A DNA stretch of 64,000 nt from Pseudomonadota bacterium. GTDB lineage: Bacteria; Desulfobacterota; Desulfarculia; Desulfarculales; Desulfarculaceae. A model generated the notes under the pieces. The model searched no databases. It saw only the letters and a program-made list of their open reading frames with translations, and was not told the origin of the DNA. Location: assembly GCA_018819925.1 (NCBI GenBank), contig JAHJPG010000094.1, positions 1 through 64,000 on the forward strand, given 5' to 3'. Below are positions 25,086 through 34,976 of this stretch, piece by piece. Position numbers and translations under genes: made by a program. How positions within the stretch are numbered: the first letter of the stretch is position 1; every line of letters starts with the position of its first letter.

Positions 25086-26408
25086 TTAATCCGACGCCAG
25101 TGGAAGAATGCCCATCTCGCGGGCTTGATCCACCGAGATCAATTGATATTCCGCGTCGGCCGGCTTGTCCGATTGGAACTTGTCCACCGCTTTTTCCAAC
25201 TCATCGGTGCCGGCCTTCAGGGCCTTGACGAAGCTGTTCCAAGAAGCGGTGTGTATTTCCTTGCTGAGTTGTTTAGGGGAGAGCTTCTTGGATTTGTATT
25301 GGGCCAGATCGGTATCGCCCATCATGGTGGTTTCCAGGCCTACGATGCGATTTTGGTCCGGGTCGAGGCTGAAGGCGAAAAACGCGTGGCCCGGGATCAG
25401 CACCAGATAGGAGAGTATGTCGATCTTGCGCAAAATGGAGGCGAACAAAACCGTCCCGTCGATGCAGTTGGTCTGTTGCGCGGTCAGCGAATCACCGAAC
25501 AGACGCACGTGTTGGGCGTACACGGCCGGTGAAACCGCCGATGGGGTGGTGATGCTGCTGTATTTCATCCCCCGGCGCTGCATCACGTTCCAGATGGCGA
25601 ACACCTGGCGGATCACCACATTGGGGTCGCCGCTCTGGTAGCCGGTGAAGGCGTCAACCTCCCCGGTCTGCAACGCCTCCTTGAGAATTTGGTCCACCCA
25701 GGGATGGTTCTCGTTGACATATGCGGCGAACATCCAACTCATGTCCACCCCAGGTTCGGCGGCCTGGCTTTCGTCTTCCACGGGGTTCCCATCTTGGTCG
25801 GTGGGCATGAGATAGATGGGGCAGTCGTTGAGGGAACGCACCGTCACCGTCTCTGATTTGATGCCCAGGGACTTGCCGTTTAAGAACAATTCCATCACCA
25901 TCGACATGGGTTGGACCTGGCGGGCCTTGAGCAGGGCATCATAATGCCAGTTGATTTTGGGGAAAATATCGTAGGCCTCTCCCGCTTCGGCGATGGTCCC
26001 CTGGGCGGAGCTTTCCCCCATCAGCCGGTTGCCCTTTACCACCAGCTTGACCGTGCTGCCCGCTGGCGCGTCCTCCACAACCGCCCCGATCAAACCATCG
26101 GGATCCCCAATGAGAAATTCGGAGTCCTCATCCTCCTCCTGGGCCATGGTCATGGTGGCGGTGGACACAATGAGGGAGGGGAATAGTTGCCGGTCCAAGG
26201 CCACCACGGGCTCCCACGTGAGATTGTCGGCCGCTCGGTGGGTTCTTGCTGCAACGGGCATGGCTGAACAGCATATGGCAACAATAACGATCACCGCGAA
26301 CAGCCATGTTTTTTCTGCTTTAATGCCCAAGGCCTTATCCTCGCAAGCTATTTTCCGGCTTCTCGCCAGTTGTATCCATGTGGTGTCTCGTGAGGAATGG
26401 AGAGACAA
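25086..26408 (-). CDS. Secreted or membrane-anchored transglutaminase-like protein
   Basis: Up to 440 residues. A hydrophobic segment (about residues 34-53, WLFAVIVIVAICCSAMPVAA) acts as signal peptide or anchor. The middle part is beta-rich without a known family. Around residues 335-375, QQTNCIDGTVLFASILRKID followed by LIPGHAFFAF gives the Cys and His of a transglutaminase-like cysteine protease core. The most upstream start adds about 30 hydrophilic residues before the signal and may be too early. No close neighbours share its strand. Function unknown; an extracytoplasmic thiol hydrolase or inactive scaffold are options. Confidence 0.65.
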   Translation of the reverse strand: MSLHSSRDTTWIQLARSRKIACEDKALGIKAEKTWLFAVIVIVAICCSAMPVAARTHRAADNLTWEPVVALDRQLFPSLIVSTATMTMAQEEDEDSEFLIGDPDGLIGAVVEDAPAGSTVKLVVKGNRLMGESSAQGTIAEAGEAYDIFPKINWHYDALLKARQVQPMSMVMELFLNGKSLGIKSETVTVRSLNDCPIYLMPTDQDGNPVEDESQAAEPGVDMSWMFAAYVNENHPWVDQILKEALQTGEVDAFTGYQSGDPNVVIRQVFAIWNVMQRRGMKYSSITTPSAVSPAVYAQHVRLFGDSLTAQQTNCIDGTVLFASILRKIDILSYLVLIPGHAFFAFSLDPDQNRIVGLETTMMGDTDLAQYKSKKLSPKQLSKEIHTASWNSFVKALKAGTDELEKAVDKFQSDKPADAEYQLISVDQAREMGILPLASD

Positions 26409-26681
26409 TCCACCACCACATATCTAATAGGATAAGCCACAATTAATAGTCGATCCGCTACTTTTTTCCCGGACACCCTGCAATGGGACCATGCCTCACC
26501 GCTGAACCCTATTAGTTGAAAGCATATAATCTTGCCCGTTTCCCACCACTGACCTGTCCCCGGCCTGACCTCATCCCAAAATTTCCGCCAAGGCGTGGGT
26601 TGGGCCCTCGGGCTGGACAAGCCCCCCTGCCAGCAGATATCTTCGGTGAATCACTTAACCACCCACCCGGAGGGCGCGAGC

Positions 26682-28355
26682 ATGAGCCACCGAAGCAAGG
26701 ACATCCTTTCGGGACCGCGCTGGGCCAAGGTTCGGGCCCTCATGAAATCCATGGGCCATAGCGACTACGACCTGGAGCGGCCCCTGATCGGGGTGGCCAA
26801 CTCCTTCAGCAACATCGTGCCCGGGCACTTCAACCTCAGGCAGGTGGCCGAGTCGGTCAAGCAGGGCGTATATCAGGCAGGGGGCACCCCAATGGAGTTC
26901 GGGGTCATCGGCTGCTGCGACGGGGTGGCCAACGCCCATCTGGGCATGCGCTACATCCTGCCCTCGCGGGAGGTCATCGCCAACTCGGTGGAGGTGATGG
27001 CCCAGGCCCACCGCCTGGACGCCCTGGTGCTCTTGGGCTCCTGCGACAAGATCGTGCCCGGCCTGCTCATGGGCGCGGCTCGCCTGGACCTGCCGGCCAT
27101 CCTGGTCAACGGCGGGCCCTCCCTGGGCGGCTGCCAGTTCGACGGGCGCTCCTCGGACATAACCTCCCTGGCCGAGGGAGTGGGCATGCTGGCCACGGGC
27201 AAGCTGGACGAGGAAGGCTTCGCCCGCCTGGAGGACGGGGTCATGCCAACCTGCGGGTCCTGCTCCTTTTTGGGCACGGCCAACTCCATGGGTTGCGTGG
27301 CCGAGGGCATGGGCATGTGCCTGCCGGGCAGCGCCACCATCCCGGCGGTGTACGCCGCCCGCCTGCGTTCGGCCCAGGCCGCCGGGCGACGCATCGTGGC
27401 CATGGTGGACGAGGGCCTGAGCGCCCGGCGCATCATCAACCGCCAGGGCCTGGAGAACGCGGTGCGCCTGGGCATGGCCATGGGCGGCTCCACCAACCTG
27501 GTGCTGCACCTTTTGGCCATCGCCTACGAGGCCGAGGTGGAGATGGGGGTGGAGGTCTTCGAACAATTTTCCCGCACCACCCCCCACGTGGCCAAGATCT
27601 ACCCCGCCGCGCCGGCCAACGTGCCCGACTTCCACGCGGCGGGCGGGGTGCCGGCGCTGATGCGCGAGATTCTGCCCCTGCTGCACGCCGGGGCCCTGAC
27701 CGTGAGCGGCCAGACGGTGGGCCAAAACGTATCCGAAGCGGCCAAGACCGGCGATGCCATCATCCGCGGCATGGACCACCCCTGGTCGGCTCAAAGCGGC
27801 CTGGCGGTGCTCCGGGGCAACCTGGCCCCGGAGACGGCAGTGACCAAGCCGGCGGCCATCGATCCGGCCATGCAGCGCTTCACCGGGCGGGCCCATTGCT
27901 TCGACTCCGAGGACGCGGCCAACCAGGCCATCATGGAGCGGCGCATAGAGCCGGGCGAGGTGGTGGTAATCCGCTACGAGGGGCCCAAGGGAGGGCCGGG
28001 CATGCCCGAGATGGCCCTGGCCATGAAAATGCTATATGGGCAGGGCCTGGCCCTGAAGACCGCCCTGGTCACCGACGGCCGCTTCTCGGGCACCAACAAC
28101 GGCTGCTTCGTGGGGCACATTTCGCCCGAGGCCGCCGAGGGGGGGCCGCTGGCCGCGGTGCGGGACGGCGACGAGATCACGGTGGACATCCCTGGCCGCC
28201 AGATCAACCTCCGGATTAGCGAGGATGAGCTGGCCGAGCGCATGGCTGCCTGGCAGCCGCCGCCGCCCAAGATCGCCAGCGGCTACCTGGCCCTGTACGC
28301 CCGCCTGGCGGCTTCGGCCGCCAAGGGGGCCATCATCCCCCACCGGGCAGGCTAG
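26682..28355 (+). CDS. ilvD: Dihydroxy-acid dehydratase (IlvD/Edd family)
   Basis: A 557-residue iron-sulfur dehydratase. Visible motifs are GCCDGVANAHLGM, LGSCDKIVPGLLMGAARLDL, MPTCGSCSFLGTANSMGCVA (cluster cysteines), YEGPKGGPGMPEM and TDGRFSGTNNGCFVGHISPE. In branched-chain amino acid synthesis it converts 2,3-dihydroxyisovalerate to 2-oxoisovalerate. The ATG at 26682 has GGAGG 8 bp upstream; a longer frame exists but has no support. It stands without other ilv genes, and the SGTNNGCF motif differs from the usual SGGT form, so a related sugar-acid dehydratase activity is possible. Confidence 0.88.
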   Translation: MSHRSKDILSGPRWAKVRALMKSMGHSDYDLERPLIGVANSFSNIVPGHFNLRQVAESVKQGVYQAGGTPMEFGVIGCCDGVANAHLGMRYILPSREVIANSVEVMAQAHRLDALVLLGSCDKIVPGLLMGAARLDLPAILVNGGPSLGGCQFDGRSSDITSLAEGVGMLATGKLDEEGFARLEDGVMPTCGSCSFLGTANSMGCVAEGMGMCLPGSATIPAVYAARLRSAQAAGRRIVAMVDEGLSARRIINRQGLENAVRLGMAMGGSTNLVLHLLAIAYEAEVEMGVEVFEQFSRTTPHVAKIYPAAPANVPDFHAAGGVPALMREILPLLHAGALTVSGQTVGQNVSEAAKTGDAIIRGMDHPWSAQSGLAVLRGNLAPETAVTKPAAIDPAMQRFTGRAHCFDSEDAANQAIMERRIEPGEVVVIRYEGPKGGPGMPEMALAMKMLYGQGLALKTALVTDGRFSGTNNGCFVGHISPEAAEGGPLAAVRDGDEITVDIPGRQINLRISEDELAERMAAWQPPPPKIASGYLALYARLAASAAKGAIIPHRAG

Positions 28356-28585
28356 GCCGCTTGGGCGAAAGGGCCAAGAAAGCGCCGCCCATCGCCTGGT
28401 AATCCACTGGCCGCGCCCGGGGGCATGCCACGTATAATTTAAAATCAAGGGCGGAGATGCGCCCCTCGCACCGCATGAGAAGCTGTGGATATGGAGCTGT
28501 CATTTATTAACGGCTTCGTGGCCCGGTTGCCGGATTCGTATCAACCCGAGGCAGTTGGGCGCCTCATCACCCATGGAGGGTAACA

Positions 28586-29812
28586 ATGGTTCGTTTGCGG
28601 GACCTGCCCGAGCCCCTGGGCGCCAACCTGGCCGAACTGCCTTGCCCCGAGTTCCCCGATACGCCTTGGGTCCGGCCTTCGGCCTTGGCCGATTGCCGGG
28701 TGGCCGTGATTTCAACAGCCGGGCTGCACCTGCGCGGGGACGCTCCCTTCAGCGGCTTTTCCGGGGAATACAGGGTCATCCCGGGCGACGCGGCGGCCGC
28801 AGACCTGGTGATGAGCCACATCTCCACCAACTTCGACCGTAGCGGCTTTCAGCAGGATTGGAACTTGATGCTGCCCCTGGACCGCCTGCGCGAGTTGGCG
28901 AAGCAGGGGGCCATAGGCTCTCTGGCCTCCTATCACTACTCGTTCATGGGCGCCACGGACCCGGCCCCCATGGAGCAGGCCGCCCGGGAAGTGGCCGGGC
29001 TGCTCAAGGCCGATGCGGTTGACGCCGTTTTGCTGGTGCCGGTGTGACCCCACTGCACGCGCGCCGTGGGCGGGCTGAGTCACTACCTGGAACAAGAGGG
29101 GCTGGCCACCACCCAAATCAGCTTGATTCGAGAGCACAGTGAGACGATCAAGCCTCCCAGGGCGCTTTGGGTGCCCTTCGAGTTGGGCCGGCCTCTGGGA
29201 GTCCCCAATGACCCGGCTTTCCAGGGGCGCGTGCTGCTTGCGGCCCTGAAGCTTCTGGAAGCGCCCTCCGGGCCGGTGTTGATCGATTTTCCGGAAGAGG
29301 CTCCCGCCAGCGCCCCCCAGGCCGAGCCTTTGGCTTGCCCAATATCGTTGCCCCAGGAGCAGGAGGACCTGGGCAGCGACGAGGGGTTGCGCCAGGCTTT
29401 TTTGCGTGAGGTGGGCCAGATGACCATATGGCACCGGGAAGCCGAGAAAAAGCGGGGCCGGACCACCTATGGGGCCAGCGGATTGGAGCCCATGGCCGCC
29501 GCCCGATTCCTGGCGGGTTTTCTGGACGGCGGAGCGCCTCCCAATCCCAGAAACGACCTGAGCCTGCCCTCCCTGGCCAAGCTGGCCAGCGAGGACATCA
29601 AGGCCCTGTACCTGGAGGCCGTCACCGCCCGCCCCGGCGGCGCGGCCGACAGCGCCGGCCTAATGGATTGGTTCTTCGGTCAGTGTGCCGCCGGGCGGCT
29701 GTTTTTGAGGCTGCGGGAGGTGATGGGCGCCAGCACGGACCCGGAAACCAGGCTGCTGGGCAAGAAGCTTATGGTGCCCGTGTCCCAGGCCAGCCGCAGG
29801 GCGCCCGCATAA
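28586..29812 (+). CDS. Selenoprotein of the glycine/betaine/sarcosine/D-proline reductase selenoprotein B family (in-frame TGA)
   Basis: A 408-residue protein if TGA at 29045-29047 is read as selenocysteine (residue 154). Family landmarks occur on both sides in one frame: NFDRSGFQQDWNLMLPLDRL, LASYHYSFMGATDP and VDAVLLVPV before the TGA; PHC, then ALWVPFELGRPLGVPNDPAF after it. The resulting U-x-x-C motif is the expected active site. A CCCAC/GTGGG hairpin (29049-29070) just after the TGA is a plausible bacterial SECIS. GGAGGG precedes the ATG. The C-terminal 160 residues extend beyond the common short form. Likely a thiol/selenol reductase; substrate unknown. Confidence 0.88.
29045..29070 (+). 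promoter_or_regulatory. Sec-coding TGA and candidate SECIS hairpin
   Basis: TGA at 29045-29047 is followed at once by a stem of CCCAC (29049-29053) and GTGGG (29066-29070) with a 12-base GC-rich loop. Position and size suit a bacterial SelB-binding element within the coding sequence. The fold is read by eye. Confidence 0.55.
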
Positions 29813-30087
29813 CCGCCGGCATGCCGCCATCACCTTCCGGCGGCACTCCTTCCCGGCCAGCCTGTCTGGCATAAGCGGCAGTATTTCGGATTAACTTAAC
29901 GGCAGCCGCGGGTTGGTTGACGGGTGGGGCATGGTTGACCGTCGAAATGAAAAGGGGTTAGCATATTAGGAGTAACGCACTATGAATCTTGAGGGCGCGC
30001 CGAGAGACTCGGAGGACTAAAAAGAAGACAAGTCACGCGACTGCGTCATAAAACCCGGCTTTGAAATTCTACCAGTGAGGGCGCTAA

Positions 30088-32589
30088 ATGTTCTTCACCA
30101 CCTTGCTGTACAATGCGGCCCTTCTTTTGGCCCTCGGCTACCTCTACAGCCTGATCGCCCGCCACTGGGATAAGCACAACCTCGCGGGCCAAGTCTACAA
30201 AGGGCTTCTTTTTGGCGGGGTGGTCCTGGGGGTCATGGCCAACCCCGTGACCTTCATGCCCGGAATTGTCTTTGACACCCGTTCGGTGGTGGTGAGCATC
30301 GCGGGGATGTTCGGCGGCCCGGTCACCGGGGCCATCGCGGTGGTCTTTGCCAGCGCGTTTAGGGCCTGGACCGGCGGCTCGGGCGCCTTCACCGGCGTAT
30401 TGGTGGTTTTTGTCTCGGGTCTTCTTGGCGTAGCCTACTATTACTGGAAAAAAGGACCGCGCCAAGCCATGCGCCCGGCCCCCCTCTACGGCTTCGGTCT
30501 CCTGGTCCATATCGCCATGCTCCTGTGCATGCTCACACTGCCCTGGCCGGCGGCATTGCTGGTGCTAAAGAAAATTTCCCTGCCGGTGTTGTTGATATAT
30601 CCGGTGGTCACCATGCTTTTGGCGCTAATGCTGGCGGAAGGCGAATCGAACCTCGAGGCCGAGAAGGCCCTGGAGGCCAGCGAGAGCCGCTTTCGGCTCA
30701 GTTTCGAAAACGCCAATATCGGCATGGTATTAACCGGGCTTGATGGCCGTTTGCTTAGGATCAACGACCAGTTTCGCGGGATGCTGGGCTATGGCAGCGA
30801 AGAGTTGGTGGGCAAATATTTCAATGACATCAGCCACCCGGATGACCATCAGGCCGGGTTGGGATTTGTCAGCCAAGCGCTTGCAGGAGGGAAAGAGTCG
30901 GCCCAGCTTGAAAAACGCTATCTTCACAAAAGCGGAAAGCCGGTTTGGTGCAATGTTTCGGCCACGCTTTTGAAAGACCCCAAGGGGGCGCCGAGCCATT
31001 TCATAACCACCGCCCAGGACATCACCGAGCGCAAGCGGGCACAGCAGGCATTGCAACAGAGCGAGGAGAAGTTCTCCCTGGCTTTTCTGACCGCGCCCTA
31101 CGCCATCGCCATCACACGGGCGGAGGACGGCGCCTTCGTCGATGTCAATGACGCATTCACCTCCCTGTCCGGGTTTACCCGCCAAGAAACACTGGCCGGT
31201 TCGTCGATCGGACTGGATCTGTGGGTCGATGAAGAAGATCGGCAGCGCGTCGTGGCCGATCTTGGCGCCGGACGCGCCGTGGTGGGCCGGGAGTACCAGT
31301 TCCGGACCAAGAGCGGCGATATCATCACGGGCTTGTTCTCCGCCCAGCCGATTTTGTTGAGCAATGGGCCCTGTATTATGTCCAGCATCAACGACATCAC
31401 CGAGCGTAAGCGGGCGGAGGAAGAAAAAGAACGCCTGGAGTCCCAACTGCGCCAGGCTCAAAAGATGGAGGCGGTGGGGATCTTGGCCGGGGGCATCGCC
31501 CACGACTTCAACAACATCCTGGGCGCGATCATGGGGTACGTCGAGTTGGCTCAGAACCTGGCCCTGGAGGGGCGGTCCAACGTCGCCGAACTGGCCCAGG
31601 TGCTTCAGTCGGTTTATAGGGCGCGCAATCTGGTGCGGCAGATGATGACCTTCAGCCGCAAGACGGAGGCGGACCTAATGCCGCTGGGTCTCAACAAGGC
31701 GGTCCGGCAGATCACGCAAATGCTGGAGCACTCCCTGCCCAAAATGATAGCCATAGAAACCCGTTTGGCTTCGGACCTGGAGCTCGTCAACGCCGACTCC
31801 ACCCAAATGGAGCAGGTGCTGCTGAACCTGGCCACCAACGCCGCAGACGCCATGCCCGAGGGCGGCAGGCTGGTCATTGAAACCCAGAACATAATTCTTG
31901 GCGAACAGTACAGCCAACAGCACCTGGATGTGGGGCCCGGCCGCTACGTGCTGCTAATGGTGTCGGACACGGGGCACGGCATCGAACCCCAGACCATGGA
32001 GCACATCTTCGATCCCTTTTTCACCACCAAGGAGGTGGGAAAGGGCACGGGGCTGGGACTTTCCACGGTATATGGCATCACCAAGGGACACGGCGGGCAC
32101 GTGTACTGCTATAGCGAACCCGGCATGGGCACCACCTTCAAGGTATATCTTCCCGCGTATCAGGCCGGGGCGGCCGCATCCGCCTTGGAGGAGACCCTGC
32201 CCGAGCAAATTCTAGGTGGCACGGAAACCATACTGCTGGTGGATGACGAGTTGGTCTTGCGGGACCTTGGCGCCCGCGCCCTGGAGAGCATGGGTTACCG
32301 GGTGCTCACCAAAGCCAACGGCGAGGAGGCGTTGGAAACTTATCGCTCCCAAGGGGATGAAATTGATTTGGTGGTGATGGATATTGGCATGCCCGGCATG
32401 GGCGGCCACAAGTGCCTGCTGGAGATATTGGCCATCAACCCAAAGGCCAAGGTGGTCATCGCCAGCGGCTATTCGGCCAACGGCCAGGTGAAAGCCTCGC
32501 TGGAGTCCGGCGCCGCCGGATTCGTGGCCAAGCCCTTCCGGCGGCTGGACCTGCTGGCCACGGTGAGGAGCGCGCTGGACAAAAAGTAA
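30088..32589 (+). CDS. Hybrid sensor histidine kinase with LytS-type 5TM, two PAS, HisKA, HATPase and receiver domains
   Basis: An 833-residue membrane sensor. Residues 1-190 form a 5TM LytS/YhcK-type region (GIVFDTRSVVVSIAGMFGGP). Two PAS domains span about 205-315 and 325-445. The HisKA phosphoacceptor is the His in GGIAHDFNNILGAIMGYVEL near residue 471. The ATPase domain has NLATNAADAMPEGG, VSDTGHGI and GKGTGLGLSTVYGITKGHGG. A C-terminal receiver has the phospho-Asp in VVMDIGMPG near 764. No regulator gene is adjacent, so its output goes elsewhere. The ligand is unknown. Confidence 0.93.
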   Translation: MFFTTLLYNAALLLALGYLYSLIARHWDKHNLAGQVYKGLLFGGVVLGVMANPVTFMPGIVFDTRSVVVSIAGMFGGPVTGAIAVVFASAFRAWTGGSGAFTGVLVVFVSGLLGVAYYYWKKGPRQAMRPAPLYGFGLLVHIAMLLCMLTLPWPAALLVLKKISLPVLLIYPVVTMLLALMLAEGESNLEAEKALEASESRFRLSFENANIGMVLTGLDGRLLRINDQFRGMLGYGSEELVGKYFNDISHPDDHQAGLGFVSQALAGGKESAQLEKRYLHKSGKPVWCNVSATLLKDPKGAPSHFITTAQDITERKRAQQALQQSEEKFSLAFLTAPYAIAITRAEDGAFVDVNDAFTSLSGFTRQETLAGSSIGLDLWVDEEDRQRVVADLGAGRAVVGREYQFRTKSGDIITGLFSAQPILLSNGPCIMSSINDITERKRAEEEKERLESQLRQAQKMEAVGILAGGIAHDFNNILGAIMGYVELAQNLALEGRSNVAELAQVLQSVYRARNLVRQMMTFSRKTEADLMPLGLNKAVRQITQMLEHSLPKMIAIETRLASDLELVNADSTQMEQVLLNLATNAADAMPEGGRLVIETQNIILGEQYSQQHLDVGPGRYVLLMVSDTGHGIEPQTMEHIFDPFFTTKEVGKGTGLGLSTVYGITKGHGGHVYCYSEPGMGTTFKVYLPAYQAGAAASALEETLPEQILGGTETILLVDDELVLRDLGARALESMGYRVLTKANGEEALETYRSQGDEIDLVVMDIGMPGMGGHKCLLEILAINPKAKVVIASGYSANGQVKASLESGAAGFVAKPFRRLDLLATVRSALDKK

Positions 32590-32622
32590 TTAATGCCAGG
32601 TTGGTGGGGGCCGCCCCGGCCC

Positions 32623-33726
32623 TCAGCCGCGCTCCTGAAAAAAGCGGGCGATTTTTTGGGCGCTGTCACCCTGGCCATAGGGTGAGGCGCTTCGTCCCGG
32701 TGTTGCTGCCCGGGCCTGCTCGATCTTGGCCGTGACGTCGGCGGGGTCCAGGGCCCGGGCGAGTCTGCTCCAACCCAACTCCACCAACTCCACCCATTCG
32801 GTTTCTTGCCGTAAGATCACGCAGGGCACCCGGTGAAAGAAGGCCTCCCGCTGCACACCGCCGGAATCGGTGGCGATGACTGCGGCGTTTTTTTCCAGCA
32901 TCACCATGTCCAGGTAGCCCACGGGCTGGATCAGGCAGGGGGCTCCGGGCCGCAAGGCGGCGGAGCCGGCCGGCTGGAGGCCGTCCTTGCCCAGCTTTTG
33001 GCGAGTGCGGGGATGGACCGGGAATACCACCGGGATCTCGCCCGCGATCTGCTCGAAGGCGCGCATGATGCCGGCCAGCCGCCGGGGGTCGTCGGTGTTT
33101 TCCGGCCGATGCACCGTGGCCAAAAGGTAGTTACCCCTGGACAGCCCCAGCTGGTCCAGGATGCCGCTCTGCCGCTCGGCCTTTTGCCCGTAAAACAGGG
33201 CCGCGTCGTACATCACGTCGCCCACCAGGCGCACCTTTTCCCCGGCGATCCCTTCCCGGGCCAGGTTTTTCACGGCCAATTCGGTGGGCACGAAAAGAAC
33301 CTGGGCCGCGTGGTCGGTGAGCACCCGGTTGATTTCTTCGGGCATGCTTCGGTTATAGGAACGAAGCCCCGCTTCCACGTGGGCCAAGGGGATTTGCAGC
33401 TTGGCGGCGGCCAGGGCGCCGGCCAGGGTGGAATCCGTGTCGCCGTACACCATGACCCAGTCGGGGCTTTCTTGCAGCAGAACCCCCTCGATTGCCTCGA
33501 TCATGCGGCCGGTGTTTTGCCCGTGGGTGCCGCCGCCGATGCCCAGGTTGTACTTGGGCCGGGGTATCTCCATTTCATCGAAGAATACCTGACTCATGCC
33601 GGCGTCGAAGTGCTGGCCCGTGTGCAGGAGGATTTCTTCCAGGCCGGGAGCGGCGGCCAGGGCCCGGGACACTGCGGCGGCCTTGATGAACTGGGGCCTG
33701 GCGCCAACGACCGAAACGATTTTCAT
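32623..33726 (-). CDS. wecB: UDP-N-acetylglucosamine 2-epimerase (non-hydrolysing)
   Basis: A 367-residue GT-B-fold enzyme that interconverts UDP-GlcNAc and UDP-ManNAc. Markers are KIVSVVGARPQFIKAAAVSR, HTGQHFDAGMSQVFFDEM, VMVYGDTDSTLAGALAAAK, AHVEAGLRSYNRSMPEEINR, TVHRPENTDD and ATDSGGVQREAFFHRVPC. Start chosen at 33726 with AAAGG upstream; an ATG 24 bp earlier is less likely. It is the last gene of a minus-strand group for surface polysaccharide, following the GT4 gene by about 50 bp. It is convergent with the histidine kinase. Confidence 0.95.
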   Translation of the reverse strand: MKIVSVVGARPQFIKAAAVSRALAAAPGLEEILLHTGQHFDAGMSQVFFDEMEIPRPKYNLGIGGGTHGQNTGRMIEAIEGVLLQESPDWVMVYGDTDSTLAGALAAAKLQIPLAHVEAGLRSYNRSMPEEINRVLTDHAAQVLFVPTELAVKNLAREGIAGEKVRLVGDVMYDAALFYGQKAERQSGILDQLGLSRGNYLLATVHRPENTDDPRRLAGIMRAFEQIAGEIPVVFPVHPRTRQKLGKDGLQPAGSAALRPGAPCLIQPVGYLDMVMLEKNAAVIATDSGGVQREAFFHRVPCVILRQETEWVELVELGWSRLARALDPADVTAKIEQARAATPGRSASPYGQGDSAQKIARFFQERG

Positions 33727-33778
33727 GACTCTATGACCTTTCGGATGCATCTGGCCCGTTCATGCCGATAAAAAGGCG

Positions 33779-34957
33779 CTAGGCCAAAAGCCTTTGGTAA
33801 AGTCCCAACAGGTGCTGTTCTTGCTTGGCCCAATTTTCCTGGGCCATGAGGCGGCCGCAGCCCTCCCTGGCCCGGTCCAGGTCTTGGGGCCGCAACCCGG
33901 CCACCTGGGCCGCCAGGCTCTCGGCCTTCCAGTCCGGGGCCAGGGCCCAGCCGAAACCATGGGCCTGGATCAGCTTCATCATCTCGGGAAAGGGGCTGGC
34001 CAACACCGGCACCCCGGCGCTGGGGTATTCCCAAAGCTTGTTGGGGGTGCAATACCAATGGTTGAGACCCCGTTTCAGGTAGGGGATCAAACCCACGGCG
34101 GCTCCCGCGGTCCACAGCGGCAGCTCGGCCAGGGGGGCGGGGGGGATCAGGGTCAAGGGTGGGTGGGGCCTGCCGATTTTCTTGGCCAAGTCCCGGGCCG
34201 TGCGGGCCAGGGGCTCGCGCAACTCGCCGTGGCCCATCATCACCACCGCCCAGGGCGGGGGCAGATGCCCCGCCGCCGCGGCCACCTCTTCCAGGCCGCG
34301 CATGGCCTTTAGGCCGCCCTGGAAGAGCAGTATCTTCACCTCGGGAGGCAGGCCGGCGGCGCGGTGCAGGCGGCCGTCGTAACGGATGGCCGGCAGCGCC
34401 GGGGCCGCGTTCATCACCACCACCGCTGGGGGCAGCCGGGGATGGTTCTCGGCATACCAGGCGGCGATGCTGGGGTTGATGGTGACAAAGCCGTCGCAGG
34501 CCCAGGCGCAGGCGCGGTGAATACGGCCGAATCGCCTGGCTTGGGCCGGGCCGGCATCGGCCGCCTCCTCGTAGATTTCATGGGCGTCATACACCACCCG
34601 GCAGGACAAAAGGCCCCTGGCCGCCGCGCCCAGGGGAAGGGTGTACACGTCGTGGCAATGCAAAATTCGGGGCCTTGCCCGGCGAATGGCTTGGAACATG
34701 GCCAGCATGCCCCGGGCCTTGCGGCCCAGGGCCGTCAAACGCCGCGCCGCGCCGCCGTGGGGGGCGGAGAGCGGGTAGGCGCAGCGCCGGATGGTCACCC
34801 CGTTGGCCAGGACCTCCCGGCTTTGGTCTTGGCCCGGCTCGGCCACGCCCACGATGGTCACTTGGCGCCCCGCCCGGGCCAGGGCGTGCGCCTGCTTGAG
34901 CACCCGGGTGTCCGAGGAAACCGAGTTGAGCACCACCGAGCAGATATTGGCCACCAC
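33779..34957 (-). CDS. Glycosyltransferase family 4
   Basis: About 392 residues, GT-B fold. The N-terminal NICSVVLNSVSSDTRVLKQA is typical of GT4 enzymes (acceptor side), and the C-terminal half has LLFQGGLKAMRGLEEV, NKLWEYPSAGVPVLASPFPE for nucleotide-sugar binding. I chose GTG at 34957 (GGAG five bases upstream), which lies after the stop of the preceding gene; the longest frame would begin inside that gene at 35014. It probably adds a sugar to an extracellular polysaccharide with the products of wecB and the double glycosyltransferase gene. Confidence 0.88.
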   Translation of the reverse strand: MVANICSVVLNSVSSDTRVLKQAHALARAGRQVTIVGVAEPGQDQSREVLANGVTIRRCAYPLSAPHGGAARRLTALGRKARGMLAMFQAIRRARPRILHCHDVYTLPLGAAARGLLSCRVVYDAHEIYEEAADAGPAQARRFGRIHRACAWACDGFVTINPSIAAWYAENHPRLPPAVVVMNAAPALPAIRYDGRLHRAAGLPPEVKILLFQGGLKAMRGLEEVAAAAGHLPPPWAVVMMGHGELREPLARTARDLAKKIGRPHPPLTLIPPAPLAELPLWTAGAAVGLIPYLKRGLNHWYCTPNKLWEYPSAGVPVLASPFPEMMKLIQAHGFGWALAPDWKAESLAAQVAGLRPQDLDRAREGCGRLMAQENWAKQEQHLLGLYQRLLA

Positions 34958-34976
34958 GCAGGCTCCGGGTTGGTGG

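Noticed and set aside
12226-26600. A second copy of the tRNA-Arg 3' end as right attachment site
   Set aside because: I looked for the T-arm and acceptor sequence to the right of the tRNA and did not find it by eye; it may be lost or beyond reach of a visual search.
26348-26620. Minus-strand 90-residue frame between the transglutaminase-like gene and ilvD
   Set aside because: No homology and it overlaps the start of the larger gene; looks like chance.
29066-29812. Separate 248-residue gene after the TGA
   Set aside because: It lacks a ribosome site at its GTG and is the in-frame continuation of the selenoprotein.
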